Assembly: GCA_003535195.1 (NCBI GenBank)
Contig: DOHN01000179.1
Span: forward strand, 891-8,091
DNA: 7,201 nt
Direction: 5' to 3'
DNA from: Ruminiclostridium sp.
Lineage (GTDB): Bacteria; Bacillota; Clostridia; DSM-8532
A program made the translations under genes and the position numbers. Positions 1-5,896 of the stretch are shown here, piece by piece. Within the stretch, counting starts at the first letter, position 1, and each line of letters starts with the position of its first letter. Below the pieces are notes generated by a model. It was not told the origin of the DNA, ran no database searches, and saw only the letters and a list, made by a program, of their open reading frames with translations.

Positions 1-861
1 TTCTATGAGGAGCGTTCCGAATACAAGGATGAACTAAAAGACGTCATGGTTTATATCGACAGCCCCATGGCCACCTCTGCCACAGAGGTTTTCCGCCGGA
101 ATGCCCAGGTTTTTGATGACGAGACGAAGGACTATATCCTGCGCGGAGACCACCCGCTGGACTTTAAAAATCTTAAGTTTACCCGTACCAGCGAAGAATC
201 ACAGGCTCTCAACTTCGATCCTTCTCCGAAGGTGATCATTGCTTCAAGCGGCATGTGTGAAGCGGGCAGAATCAAGCATCATCTGAAGCATAATCTTTGG
301 AATCCGAAATCCAGCATCGTATTTGTGGGTTATCAGGCACCGGGAACTTTAGGCCGTTCCATTGCCAATGGGGATAAAAATGTAACTGTTTTGGGAGAAA
401 AGATTCATATAGAGGCTGAAATTTATAATTTAGAGGGTTTTTCAGGCCATGCCGACAGAGACGGTCTTTTGGAATGGCTCTCAGGTTTTAGGAAAAAACC
501 GGCCAGAATATTTTTAGTGCATGGTGAAGAAGACTCCAAAAAAGATTTTGCAGCATACGTAAAAAAAGCCCTTGGCTATAACTGCACCGTTGTTGAAGGA
601 GATTCCGAATATACCCTTTCCAAGAACGCAGTAGTTACCGTGGAAGATTACAATAACGAAATCGTATCTCCTGAATCCCTGACCAGGATAAAAAATAAAA
701 TTTCGGCCGTCCATGATGATCTTGAAACCATTTTATATAATACTCATTTGGCTGTAGGAGGCAATCTTTCCCCCGAACAGCTGACCGAAATAAACAATAC
801 CATTTTGGCGCTTGAAAAATACACCTTTAGCTTAGGATCGGCTGTGGCCAAAGAAGCGTGA
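1..861 (+). CDS. Beta-CASP metallo-beta-lactamase-fold RNA hydrolase (C-terminal part)
   Basis: The reading frame is open from base 1, so the gene enters from the left and 286 codons are visible; the ATG at 46 is internal. This is the C-terminal part of a YSH1/CPSF73-like protein. Members of this family are zinc-dependent, usually cytoplasmic RNases, or less often DNA nucleases. Counting from the first visible codon, DSPMA lies at 20-24 and the conserved ASSGM segment at 81-85. The beta-CASP motif B histidine is in FSGHAD (147-152) and the motif C histidine in LVHGEED (172-178). The N-terminal zinc-binding HxHxDH half lies outside the window. After the RMMBL-like region there are about 80 mostly helical residues with no motif I recognise. 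The stop is one base from the dinB start. An RNA substrate is inferred from the family; the true substrate is unknown. Confidence 0.9.
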   Translation, partial: FYEERSEYKDELKDVMVYIDSPMATSATEVFRRNAQVFDDETKDYILRGDHPLDFKNLKFTRTSEESQALNFDPSPKVIIASSGMCEAGRIKHHLKHNLWNPKSSIVFVGYQAPGTLGRSIANGDKNVTVLGEKIHIEAEIYNLEGFSGHADRDGLLEWLSGFRKKPARIFLVHGEEDSKKDFAAYVKKALGYNCTVVEGDSEYTLSKNAVVTVEDYNNEIVSPESLTRIKNKISAVHDDLETILYNTHLAVGGNLSPEQLTEINNTILALEKYTFSLGSAVAKEA

Positions 862-865
862 TATG
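846..865 (+). promoter_or_regulatory. Stop-start junction coupling the beta-CASP gene and dinB
   Basis: The upstream TGA (859-861) and the dinB ATG (863-865) are separated by one T. The only purine-rich stretch ahead is AAAGAAG (850-856 region), a poor Shine-Dalgarno match compared with the AAGGAG/GGAGG sites of other genes here. Termination-reinitiation coupling is the simplest reading. It also supports ATG 863 as the dinB start, since the polymerase N-terminus aligns well with the family from that point. Confidence 0.6.
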
Positions 866-2089
866 AGTGACCGTACCATTTTGCATTGCGATTGCAATGG
901 TTTTTTTGCCTCGGTGGAGTGCCTGCTTGCACCCCAATTGAAAAAAGTGCCTATGGCAGTATGCGGAAATCCTGAGAACAGGCATGGTATTATACTGGCC
1001 AAAAATGAGCTGGCCAAGAAATTCCAGATTAAAACTGCAGAAACCATCTGGCAGGCTCGACGAAAGTGTCCCGAGCTGGTGCTGGTCCCTCCCCACCACG
1101 ATGTCTATGAAGAATATTCACGGCGCGTCAATGCAATTTACCAGCGGTATACCGACCGTGTTGAGCCCTTCGGCATTGATGAGTCCTGGTTAGATGTCAC
1201 AGGCAGCCGGCAATTGTTTGGAGACGGAAAGCAAATTGCCGATACCCTTCGCCATGTTATTTTTTCAGAGATAGGATTAACCATCTCCGTCGGCGTATCC
1301 TTCAACAAGGTTTTTGCAAAGCTCGGAAGCGATTACAAGAAGCCAGACGCCACAACGGTCATCAGCATGGAAAATTATAAAAAAATCGTTTATCCGCTGC
1401 CGGTATCCGATCTCCTGTATGTAGGAAAATCAGCCAGAGAGACGCTTTCAAAGCTCTATATACACACCATAGGCGACCTTGCCCAAAGCGACAAAGAGGG
1501 AATTATTTTCCGGCTCGGCAAAACAGGAGAGCTCATCCACGATTATGCCAACGGCATTGATGACAGCCCTGTAAAATCCGTTTATGAAGAACGGGATATT
1601 AAATCTGTGGGTAATGGCATGACCTTCAGGCGGAATCTGTTAGGCCTTGCCGATATTAAAACCAGCGTAATCACGCTTTCCGATTCCGTTGCAACAAGAA
1701 TGAGGCAGTATGGCGTAAAGTGCCGCACGGTACAGGTCACCATCAGAAACCCTGATTTTAAAACTATATCCAGGCAAAAGCCGCTCAATAACCCAACTTG
1801 TCTGGCCAGGGAAATTTCCTGCGCCGCCCTGAAAATCATCACAGGATGCTGGAATTTAAAAGCTCCCATCCGTATGATTACCATTACGGGCACCAACCTT
1901 GTCTCTGCAGACAGCTATGCAGAGCAATTGTCTTTATTTCCGGAAGGCCAACAGAACCAGGAAAAACAGGAGCATCTGGAATCCGCTATTGATAAAATCC
2001 GGGACAGATTCGGAAAAAATGCCATATCCTTCGGATCCATCTTGAACAATGATTTAGGCATCGGCGACAATGGCGAAGAGGACGAATAG
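863..2089 (+). CDS. dinB: Y-family DNA polymerase IV (DinB)
   Basis: This 408-residue protein is an error-prone translesion DNA polymerase of the Pol IV/DinB type, expected to copy past damaged template bases in the cytoplasm. The N-terminal motif HCDCNGFFASVE supplies catalytic Asp10 and the sugar-selecting steric gate Phe15. GIDESWLD supplies the catalytic pair Asp106-Glu107, so all three metal ligands are present. The Asn at position 12, where DxD is common, should not matter because the second Asp is not a metal ligand in Dpo4. SVGVSFNKVFAKLGSD is the usual palm segment. QLSLF at 355-359 fits the beta-sliding-clamp motif; it is internal, followed by about 49 residues. The ATG overlaps no good ribosome-binding site but sits one base after the upstream stop, so translation probably depends on coupling. 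I see no LexA box, but the operon promoter is outside the window. Confidence 0.95.
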   Translation: MSDRTILHCDCNGFFASVECLLAPQLKKVPMAVCGNPENRHGIILAKNELAKKFQIKTAETIWQARRKCPELVLVPPHHDVYEEYSRRVNAIYQRYTDRVEPFGIDESWLDVTGSRQLFGDGKQIADTLRHVIFSEIGLTISVGVSFNKVFAKLGSDYKKPDATTVISMENYKKIVYPLPVSDLLYVGKSARETLSKLYIHTIGDLAQSDKEGIIFRLGKTGELIHDYANGIDDSPVKSVYEERDIKSVGNGMTFRRNLLGLADIKTSVITLSDSVATRMRQYGVKCRTVQVTIRNPDFKTISRQKPLNNPTCLAREISCAALKIITGCWNLKAPIRMITITGTNLVSADSYAEQLSLFPEGQQNQEKQEHLESAIDKIRDRFGKNAISFGSILNNDLGIGDNGEEDE

Positions 2090-2096
2090 CACTTAT

Positions 2097-2753
2097 TTAT
2101 GGAAGAATCATATCAATGCCGAGCCTTAAGGTCTCCTCATCAATCATCCCTTCGACACCCGCCTCGACATACCCGTCCTTATTGATAAAGAGCGTACTGG
2201 GTATGGAACGGATTCCATAGGTGATCGCAGCATCCTGATTGGTATCATACAGCACGGTAAAGGTATATCCGCTTTCTTTGATATATCGCTTTCCGCTTTC
2301 AACGGTCTCTCTCTTCCCGTCCACCAGATCCACCATTAAAAAGATGAGCTCATCCCTTTTATATTCTTCCGAGACCTTATTGAAATGCGGCATTTCGCTC
2401 TTGCAGGGAGAGCACCAGCTAGCCCAAAAATTCAGTATCACTGGAGTCCCCTCATAATCTGAGAGCCTGACCTCGTTTCCATCTGCATTAAAAACTGTAA
2501 AATCAGGCGCTTCAGGAGACAAATCTTCGCTTTCTTCCCCCTCTTCCTGGGAATTGGTGCTTTCAGGCGGGATTGACTCCAGTGGTTCTTCCGTTCCTGT
2601 GGCTTCCGGTGAAGGAGTTTCTTCAGCATTTGGTTTCAGGCGATTTTCCGGCTTATATCTTTCTGTCAGATAATTGTAGCCCAGCCCCGCAGCGGCAATG
2701 GATAGGATAAATAACCCGATCAATATAAAAGTTTTAACTTTTTTGTCCATCAT
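2097..2753 (-). CDS. Membrane-anchored TlpA/ResA-like thiol-disulfide oxidoreductase
   Basis: This protein of 218 residues (217 from the second ATG) is a thioredoxin-fold reductase tethered outside the cytoplasmic membrane. Residues 8-25 form a single hydrophobic segment after a Lys-rich start, without a clear lipobox. Residues 36-82 are an acidic Pro/Glu/Ser-rich linker. The AlkC/TSA-thioredoxin-like domain follows: FWASWCSPCKSEMP carries the active-site pair Cys114/Cys117, and SIPSTLFI carries the cis-proline Pro185 followed by a typical NKDG turn. The family reduces or isomerises extracytoplasmic disulfides, for example in apocytochrome c or other exported proteins. It lies 42 bp downstream of ccdA on the same strand, and CcdA is the known electron donor for such proteins. 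The client is unknown; no cytochrome c synthesis gene is nearby. The stop is 7 bp from the convergent dinB stop. Confidence 0.92.
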   Translation of the reverse strand: MMDKKVKTFILIGLFILSIAAAGLGYNYLTERYKPENRLKPNAEETPSPEATGTEEPLESIPPESTNSQEEGEESEDLSPEAPDFTVFNADGNEVRLSDYEGTPVILNFWASWCSPCKSEMPHFNKVSEEYKRDELIFLMVDLVDGKRETVESGKRYIKESGYTFTVLYDTNQDAAITYGIRSIPSTLFINKDGYVEAGVEGMIDEETLRLGIDMILP

Positions 2754-2762
2754 TTACTCCTT
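2748..2762 (-). promoter_or_regulatory. Ribosome-binding site before tandem ATG codons of the tlpA-like gene
   Basis: On the minus strand AAGGAG (2757-2762) is followed by TAA and then ATGATG. The spacing is 3 nt to the first ATG (2753) and 6 nt to the second (2750). The second fits the usual spacing better, so the mature start may be one residue shorter than annotated. The protein prediction is otherwise unchanged. Confidence 0.6.
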
Positions 2763-2795
2763 AAAAATAAATTCAATAATTCTATAACCTATTCA

Positions 2796-3461
2796 TTAAA
2801 TGGACAGAACAGATAGCAATTTCCCAAGCATACCGGTCATCATGGCAAGGCCGACAATGACCAGAATCAGTCCAGAAATAATATTGACAATCTTATAATT
2901 CCTTTTAATAAAATCAAATACACTCTTTAATTTGTTCAGAAGGATCGCAGAACAGATAAATGGTATGCCAAGCCCCAGAGAAAAGCTTGCCAGCATTAAT
3001 ATACCTTTGAGACTGTCCTGGGATGAGGCTGCCAGCATCAACGCAGATCCTAAAAACGCGCCGACGCAAGGTGTCCACCCAATGGAGAAAATGATGCCAA
3101 AGAGCGCAGAGGATGCAAATCCAAGGTTTTTCGGCTGGTATCCTATTTTTTTCGTATTTTTTAAAAACTCCAGATTAAATACGCCCAGGTAATTGAGGCC
3201 GAAAAACAGCACAATGGCTCCGGTTATGATGTTTACCATTTTTGCATGGTTCATGAGGAGCTTTCCGAATGTGCCTGCAAAAGCGCCCATCAATATAAAA
3301 ACAGAGGCAAAGCCGAGAACAAAGCCGATAGAATTGATCAAGGCTTTTTTCCTGCTGTTGTTTCCTCCGGTAAAATATGAAATATAAATTGGCAGCATGG
3401 GTAACATACACGGGGAAACAAAGGTTATAATACCCTCAAGAAATGAAATAAAATAATCCAT
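2796..3461 (-). CDS. ccdA: CcdA-type transmembrane thiol-disulfide electron carrier
   Basis: This 221-residue, very hydrophobic protein has about six predicted membrane segments, the usual size for CcdA, the short form of the DsbD membrane domain. The two redox cysteines sit in the family motifs: Cys18 in FVSPCMLPMLP in the first helix and Cys132 in GWTPCVGAFLG in the fourth region. Such proteins take electrons from cytoplasmic thioredoxin and pass them across the membrane to an exported thioredoxin-like partner. The gene just downstream encodes exactly such a partner, so the two form a functional pair and probably one transcript. An AAGGAG site (3468-3473) lies 6 nt before the ATG, giving a firm start. 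The family is also involved in cytochrome c maturation and sporulation in Bacillus; which role applies here cannot be told from the window. Confidence 0.93.
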   Translation of the reverse strand: MDYFISFLEGIITFVSPCMLPMLPIYISYFTGGNNSRKKALINSIGFVLGFASVFILMGAFAGTFGKLLMNHAKMVNIITGAIVLFFGLNYLGVFNLEFLKNTKKIGYQPKNLGFASSALFGIIFSIGWTPCVGAFLGSALMLAASSQDSLKGILMLASFSLGLGIPFICSAILLNKLKSVFDFIKRNYKIVNIISGLILVIVGLAMMTGMLGKLLSVLSI

Positions 3462-3608
3462 AGCCGGCTCCTTAAAATAAATTTTATCTATTATATATTA
3501 CAATTGCCAATGTTTTATATACCGTAACTATGTTACAATACAATTTAACAGAAAATATATTGCTTTTTAACCTGCGCAGATATTATTATTAATTGGAGGT
3601 GGATTTTA
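3462..3608. promoter_or_regulatory. Divergent control region between ccdA and mgsA
   Basis: This 147-bp, very AT-rich stretch must hold the promoters for the ccdA operon (leftward) and the mgsA operon (rightward). Leftward, TATAAT (complement of 3490-3495) is a perfect -10 hexamer about 29 bp before the ccdA ATG, but no good -35 is seen 16-18 bp upstream of it. Rightward, a weak pair TTACAA (3533-3538) and TATATT (3556-3561), with 17-bp spacing, is possible. The inverted repeat GTAAC-TAT-GTTAC (3524-3536) and the palindrome CTGCGCAG (3572-3579) are possible operators. The mgsA ribosome-binding site GGAGG (3595-3599) lies 9 nt before its ATG. Promoter assignments are by eye only. Confidence 0.45.
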
Positions 3609-4091
3609 ATGATAATGGATGATTATATCAATATCCCAATTCCCAAGCAAAAACATATCGCTCTTATTGCACATGACCACAAAAAACAGGAACTGGTGGA
3701 ATGGGTTAAAGATAATATTCAAGTATTACGCAAGCATTTTCTCTGTGGTACCGGCACCACTGCGAGAATCATTGCGGAAGAGGTAGAACTTCCGGTTCGC
3801 GCTTACAATAGCGGACCCTTAGGCGGTGACCTGCAGATCGGTTCCCGCATCGTGGAGGGCGGAATAGACGTTGTTATATTTTTTTGGGACCCATTGGAAG
3901 CTCAGCCGCATGATCCTGATGTAAAGGCACTTTTAAGGATCGCAGCCGTCTATGATATTCCCATTGCCAATAACCGTGCAACTGCCGACTTCATTTTGTC
4001 TTCGCAATTAATGGATACAGAATATAACCGCAAAATTATTAACTATAACAAAAAGATGCAAAATAGGGTCAATGAGTTTAAAGAAAAATAA
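3609..4091 (+). CDS. mgsA: Methylglyoxal synthase
   Basis: This 160-residue cytoplasmic enzyme converts dihydroxyacetone phosphate to methylglyoxal plus phosphate, a bypass of lower glycolysis that relieves sugar-phosphate build-up. Length and motifs match the family across its whole length. ALIAHDHKK carries His22 (E. coli His19). GTGTT at 47-51 is the phosphate-binding loop. SGPLGGDLQIG contains the catalytic base Asp74 (E. coli Asp71). FFWDPLEAQPHDPDVKALLR provides Asp94, His101 and Asp104. ATADFILSS closes the conserved core. The C-terminal 25 residues are a charged helix. The start is supported by GGAGG 9 nt upstream. It is followed after 20 bp by a DUF896 gene on the same strand, probably in one transcript. 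No glyoxalase or other methylglyoxal-detoxifying gene is in the window. Confidence 0.96.
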   Translation: MIMDDYINIPIPKQKHIALIAHDHKKQELVEWVKDNIQVLRKHFLCGTGTTARIIAEEVELPVRAYNSGPLGGDLQIGSRIVEGGIDVVIFFWDPLEAQPHDPDVKALLRIAAVYDIPIANNRATADFILSSQLMDTEYNRKIINYNKKMQNRVNEFKEK

Positions 4092-4114
4092 GGAGCAGGT
4101 TTTACAAAATTATG
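4090..4114 (+). promoter_or_regulatory. Over-long ribosome-binding site spacing before the DUF896 gene
   Basis: AAGGAG at 4090-4095 overlaps the mgsA stop codon (4089-4091). The first usable start codon, ATG 4112, lies 16 nt beyond it, well past the usual 5-9 nt. A weaker AGGT (4097-4100) lies 11 nt from the ATG. An ATT at 4109 is in frame but would be a very rare start. Reduced or coupled translation is inferred. Confidence 0.5.
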
Positions 4115-4327
4115 GAATCATGTAAAATTGCCAAAATCAATGAGCTTTCAAGAAAATCCAAAAGTGTGGGGTTAACGGAAGAAGAAAAAAAGGAACAAGC
4201 TATTCTCAGGCAGGAATACCTGGCCGATATGACAAAGAATTTTAAGGCAACCCTGGATAATGTAGTTTTAGTGGATGCCGACGGCAAGAATACCTGCCTT
4301 AAAAAAAAGGTCAGCAAGCATCAGTAA
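4112..4327 (+). CDS. DUF896 / YnzC-family small protein
   Basis: This 71-residue protein matches the DUF896 family of small cytoplasmic, helical proteins represented by Bacillus subtilis YnzC. The signature is visible: KIAKINELSRKSK, then LTEEEKKEQAILRQEYL, which would form a helical hairpin. A less regular C-terminus follows with LVDADGKN. The molecular role is not established. In B. subtilis ynzC is the last gene of the SOS-induced yneA-yneB-ynzC operon, but here the partner is mgsA, 20 bp upstream. The start is odd: the only good Shine-Dalgarno, AAGGAG (4090-4095), overlaps the mgsA stop and is 16 nt from the ATG. No ATG, GTG or TTG lies in frame between them. The ATG is kept because the family begins a few residues before KIA(K/R)INEL. 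Confidence 0.88.
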   Translation: MESCKIAKINELSRKSKSVGLTEEEKKEQAILRQEYLADMTKNFKATLDNVVLVDADGKNTCLKKKVSKHQ

Positions 4328-4372
4328 AATCGTCGAAACAGATCCGGAAAGCTGATATGGCATCCAATAAGG

Positions 4373-4418
4373 TCCGGGGAAAAAGTGCCCTCTGTTCGCT
4401 TTTTCCATAAAACCCGGA
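4373..4418 (+). repeat. Bulged stem-loop downstream of the DUF896 gene
   Basis: GAAAAAGTG (4379-4387) pairs with CGCTTTTTC (4397-4405), with one G-U pair and a 9-nt loop. TCCGGG (4373-4378) can pair with CCCGGA (4413-4418) across an asymmetric bulge of about seven bases. It starts about 45 bp after the DUF896 stop. The T-run is part of the stem rather than after it, so it is not a standard intrinsic terminator. Confidence 0.45.
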
Positions 4419-4464
4419 TTTCTATTGTTATTTAAGTGAACATACCCGCTTAAAGCTAATATAA

Positions 4465-4505
4465 ACCGCATAAAGAATCTTTAATTTAAAGATTCTTTAT
4501 GCGGT
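4465..4505 (-). terminator. 41-bp near-perfect palindrome, possible terminator for the serS operon
   Basis: The arms 4465-4484 and 4486-4505 are exact reverse complements over 20 bp around a single central T, with ACCGC/GCGGT at the base. Each arm also contains AAAGA-W-TCTTT, itself a palindrome, so each arm could fold alone. Read leftward (serS direction), the stem is followed by UUUAUAUU, a moderate U-rich tail, about 75 nt after the serS stop. Read rightward there is no U tract. The AU-rich upper stem makes it an atypical terminator, and a protein-binding or repeat role is not excluded. The structure is certain; the function is inferred. Confidence 0.55.
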
Positions 4506-4511
4506 ACATAT

Positions 4512-4563
4512 TTAAATGGATTGGCACTATAAGGAGTACTCCATATAATGTCAATCCATTTAA
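4512..4563 (+). terminator. 52-nt imperfect hairpin, possible terminator for the mgsA operon
   Basis: Positions 4512-4537 pair with 4538-4563 in one continuous 26-step stem. There are 15 bp at the base (TTAAATGG side, one G-U at 4524/4551), then a C/A mismatch, TATA/TATA, an A/A mismatch, and the perfect palindrome GGAGTACTCC (4533-4542) at the tip. Read rightward it is followed by TTTTCTTT (4564-4571), so it could end the mgsA-DUF896 transcript. Read leftward it has no U tract, and the G-U pair becomes C/A. It starts 17 bp after the serS stop on the other strand. Confidence 0.5.
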
Positions 4564-4580
4564 TTTTCTTTAATAAAGAA

Positions 4581-5870
4581 TTACTTTGTTTTTGGATAAA
4601 GCCTGCCCTTTCCCACCCATTTTCTCAAGACTTCAGGAATTATAACACTGCCGTCTTCCTGTTGGAATTGTTCGACAATGGCAGGCAAAAGTCTGCTGGT
4701 TGCAAGTCCCGATCCGTTTAAAGTATGCGCAAACTCCGTTTTCTTGCTATCCTTCCGTCTGAAGCGGATATTTCCTCTTCTTGCCTGATAGTCATAAGCA
4801 TTGGAGCAGGAGCTCACTTCCTTGTAATCATTCATACTGGGGATCCAGACCTCTATATCAAAGGTCTTGCCCATACTTGCACTGCAATCCTGCGCAGCTA
4901 ATTTACTGACCTGGTGATGAAGGCCGAGGCCCTGAACCAGCCGTTCAGCCTTATTTACCAACTCCTCAAGAGCCTCCTCGGACTTTTCAGGAAGGGTATA
5001 CTGGAACATTTCCACCTTATTGAACTGATGGCCTCGGATCATGCCTCTTTCTTCAGCGCGGTAGCTTCCGGCCTCTTTTCTATAGCAAGGCGTATAGGCA
5101 AAATATTTTTTGGGCAGATCCTCTTCATTGATGATTTCTTCCCTGTGATAATTAATCAACGCGGTTTCTGCTGTCGGAAGAATAAACTGCATACGTTCGT
5201 TTACTTCTCCGGTTTCTACCTTAAATACGTCTTCTGCGAATTTTGGAAATTGCCCGGCGGTAAACCCGTCCTTATAAGTCAAAATATGAGGGGGCAGGAT
5301 AAATTGATATCCGTCTTTTATGTGTTCTCCTATAAAATAATTTAAAAGAGCCCATTCCAATAGTGCTCCGTCTCCGGTATAGACCCAGAAACCGTTTCCG
5401 CCGATCTTTACACCGCGCTCATAATCAATTAATCCCAAAGAATTGACCAGATCCACATGGTTTTTGGGTTCAAAACTGAATTCCGGTTTTTTTCCGTAGG
5501 TTCTGATTGCTTTATTATTTTCCTTTCCCCCTGCAACAACATCTTCTGCCGGTATATTGGGAAGAGCGGCTAAAAAGTTATTGATCTTTTCTTCAACCGC
5601 TCTGAGCTCATCATCCATAACCTTGATACTGTCGGAAATTGCCTTCATTTCAGTAAAAAGATCCGATACATCCTTTCCCTGCTTTTTCAGCATAGGAACT
5701 TGGGCGGACACCTTATTTTTCTGGGCTTTCTTTTCTTCAGCTTTAGAAATAAGGCTTCTTCTTTGCTGATCCCAAGTTAAAAGCTCGGTAAAATCCACTT
5801 CGTAAAGTCTTTTTTGAAGGGCTTTTTTCACCTCTTCCGGATTGTTGCGAATTTTTTGAATGTCTAACAT
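4581..5870 (-). CDS. serS: Seryl-tRNA synthetase
   Basis: This 429-residue cytoplasmic class II synthetase attaches serine to tRNA-Ser (and to tRNA-Sec where present). Residues 1-105 form the N-terminal domain with the long antiparallel coiled-coil arm (about 30-100, rich in Lys/Glu) that grips the tRNA-Ser variable arm. The catalytic core follows: TAE at 233-235, motif 2 CYRKEAGSYRAEERGMIRGHQF (C262 to F283), and motif 3 LNGSGLATSRLLPAIVE with its invariant Arg393. EVSSCSNAYDYQARR is the serine-pocket segment. Length is normal and nothing essential is missing. GAGGAG (5880-5885) lies 9 nt before the ATG. The gap to the DUF4446 gene upstream is only 26 bp, so the two are probably co-transcribed, and there is no room for a T-box leader directly ahead of serS. 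Confidence 0.97.
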   Translation of the reverse strand: MLDIQKIRNNPEEVKKALQKRLYEVDFTELLTWDQQRRSLISKAEEKKAQKNKVSAQVPMLKKQGKDVSDLFTEMKAISDSIKVMDDELRAVEEKINNFLAALPNIPAEDVVAGGKENNKAIRTYGKKPEFSFEPKNHVDLVNSLGLIDYERGVKIGGNGFWVYTGDGALLEWALLNYFIGEHIKDGYQFILPPHILTYKDGFTAGQFPKFAEDVFKVETGEVNERMQFILPTAETALINYHREEIINEEDLPKKYFAYTPCYRKEAGSYRAEERGMIRGHQFNKVEMFQYTLPEKSEEALEELVNKAERLVQGLGLHHQVSKLAAQDCSASMGKTFDIEVWIPSMNDYKEVSSCSNAYDYQARRGNIRFRRKDSKKTEFAHTLNGSGLATSRLLPAIVEQFQQEDGSVIIPEVLRKWVGKGRLYPKTK

Positions 5871-5896
5871 AGCTATTCTCTCCTCGTTAATAACTG

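Larger units (their letters stand above)
4328..4580. other. Gene-free, hairpin-rich stretch between convergent operons
   Basis: This 253-bp stretch separates the DUF896 stop from the serS stop. I see no credible coding sequence in it. It holds three stem-loops (listed separately) and a smaller one, TTAAGTG/CGCTTAA around 4433-4455. The density of inverted repeats is far above the rest of the window. Termination of both converging transcripts is the simplest role; a decayed repeat element is possible. Confidence 0.6.

Noticed and set aside
827..1099. Minus-strand open frames over the dinB 5' end.
   Set aside because: They are antisense to the conserved polymerase active-site region and lack start signals.
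4268..4471. 67-codon minus-strand frame starting inside the first palindrome.
   Set aside because: It has no ribosome-binding site, overlaps the DUF896 gene in antisense and resembles no family I know.
4328..4580. Possible insertion sequence or MITE, because of the inverted repeats.
   Set aside because: No target-site duplication, no transposase fragment and no shared terminal repeats between the hairpins were seen; copy number cannot be tested here.
4531..4720. Plus-strand AAGGAG followed 11 nt later by an ATG (4548) and a short open frame.
   Set aside because: The AAGGAG belongs to the palindromic hairpin tip and the frame is antisense to the end of serS, so it is probably chance.
4914..5345. 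143-codon open frame on the plus strand.
   Set aside because: It lies entirely antisense to the catalytic core of serS, whose protein is clearly conserved, and has no domain I recognise.
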